In this document: positions 5,856 through 6,067 of the stretch, in pieces
How positions within the stretch are numbered: the stretch's first letter is position 1
How the letters are laid out: the number at the start of each line of letters is the position of its first letter
Assembly: GCA_937969395.1 (NCBI GenBank)
Contig: CALBVI010000433.1
Span: 1 to 6,067 of the forward strand
Direction of reading: 5' to 3'
From: an uncultured Spongiibacteraceae bacterium
Lineage (GTDB): Bacteria; Pseudomonadota; Gammaproteobacteria; Pseudomonadales; Dasaniaceae
DNA length: 6,067 nt
The notes under the pieces: model-generated
Seen by the model: only the letters and a program-made list of their open reading frames with translations
Database searches by the model: none
Told to the model about the DNA's origin: nothing
Program-made: the position numbers and the translations under genes

Positions 5856-6067
5856 AGCGCTTTTAGTCGCTCCTTCTCCTTAAGTGACTTCTTTTTACCT
5901 AATAGTGCTAGTTGCCTGTACCATTCTCATGGATGTTTGACCGATTACCAGCACTTGAGCTTCTGGGTTGACCTGTGTATTGTGTTGCGCTTTTCGTTAA
6001 TAAAGCTTTATCGCCTTAACTGATTATCCCTTCCTCTATCTGCGAGGTAGAGGCATATGAATTGAGG
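5856..6067. other. Non-coding tail after mazG with palindromes
   Basis: No gene can be supported here on either strand. It contains distant 6-bp arms AGTGCT (5904-5909) and AGCACT (5950-5955) enclosing a small hairpin CCAT-tctc-ATGG (5921-5932), and a perfect 12-base palindrome ATAAAGCTTTAT (6000-6011) flanked by GTTAA and TTAAC. A hairpin at 6033-6053 is listed separately. TTGACC at 5968-5973 resembles a -35 box, but no -10 box lies at a suitable distance. The next gene must begin or end beyond the right edge. Confidence 0.5.
6033..6053. repeat. 8-bp hairpin near the right edge
   Basis: CCTCTATC (6033-6040) pairs with GGTAGAGG (6046-6053), with one T-G wobble and a 5-base loop (TGCGA). This is the best local hairpin in the window. 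No T-run follows it on either strand, so it is not a typical intrinsic terminator. It could belong to the leader of a gene to the right or to a dispersed repeat. Confidence 0.45.

Noticed and set aside
5856..5896. Terminator after mazG
   Set aside because: AGCG (5856-5859) and CGCT (5868-5871) give only a 4-bp stem, and the T-run at 5892-5896 is too far away and follows no solid hairpin.
5884..5940. 18-codon hydrophobic ORF starting at GTG 5884
   Set aside because: The peptide (FYLIVLVACTILM core) looks membrane-like, but the start is preceded by pyrimidine-rich sequence with no ribosome binding site, and the length is well within chance.

Overview
The window carries six protein genes, all on the + strand: the 3' end of era, then recO, acpS, cysM, relA and mazG. 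The proteins resemble the Escherichia coli and Pseudomonas versions as I remember them. The CysM-type PGIRRWP motif, the synthetase-only RelA and the era-recO / relA-mazG pairs point to a gammaproteobacterium with moderately AT-rich DNA. The genus cannot be told from the sequence.

Layout: bases 1-1546 hold era (KH domain end), recO and acpS, closely spaced and probably one transcript for ribosome assembly, recombinational repair and acyl-carrier-protein activation. A 217-base spacer (1547-1763) follows, with several inverted repeats and a possible 21-codon ORF, and then cysM (1764-2663). A second spacer (2664-2817) holds a possible sigma70-type promoter, a 7-bp inverted repeat and a possible 31-codon ORF that runs into the relA start. 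relA (2818-5043) and mazG (5043-5855) overlap by one base (TAATG). The last 212 bases hold no gene I can support, only palindromes and one good hairpin.

Biology: RelA makes (p)ppGpp when uncharged tRNA reaches the ribosome, and MazG hydrolyses nucleoside triphosphates and has been linked to ppGpp levels in E. coli, so the overlapping pair is a functional unit. CysM makes cysteine, one of the amino acids whose shortage would trigger RelA. The neighbourhood is unusually compact: pdxJ (commonly between recO and acpS), a barA/gacS-like sensor kinase gene (often near cysM) and rlmD (commonly just before relA) are all absent.

The core genes look ordinary and intact. The points worth a second look are the two spacers, where short ORFs with plausible ribosome binding sites sit inside or beside inverted repeats directly upstream of cysM and relA. 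Both could be chance.
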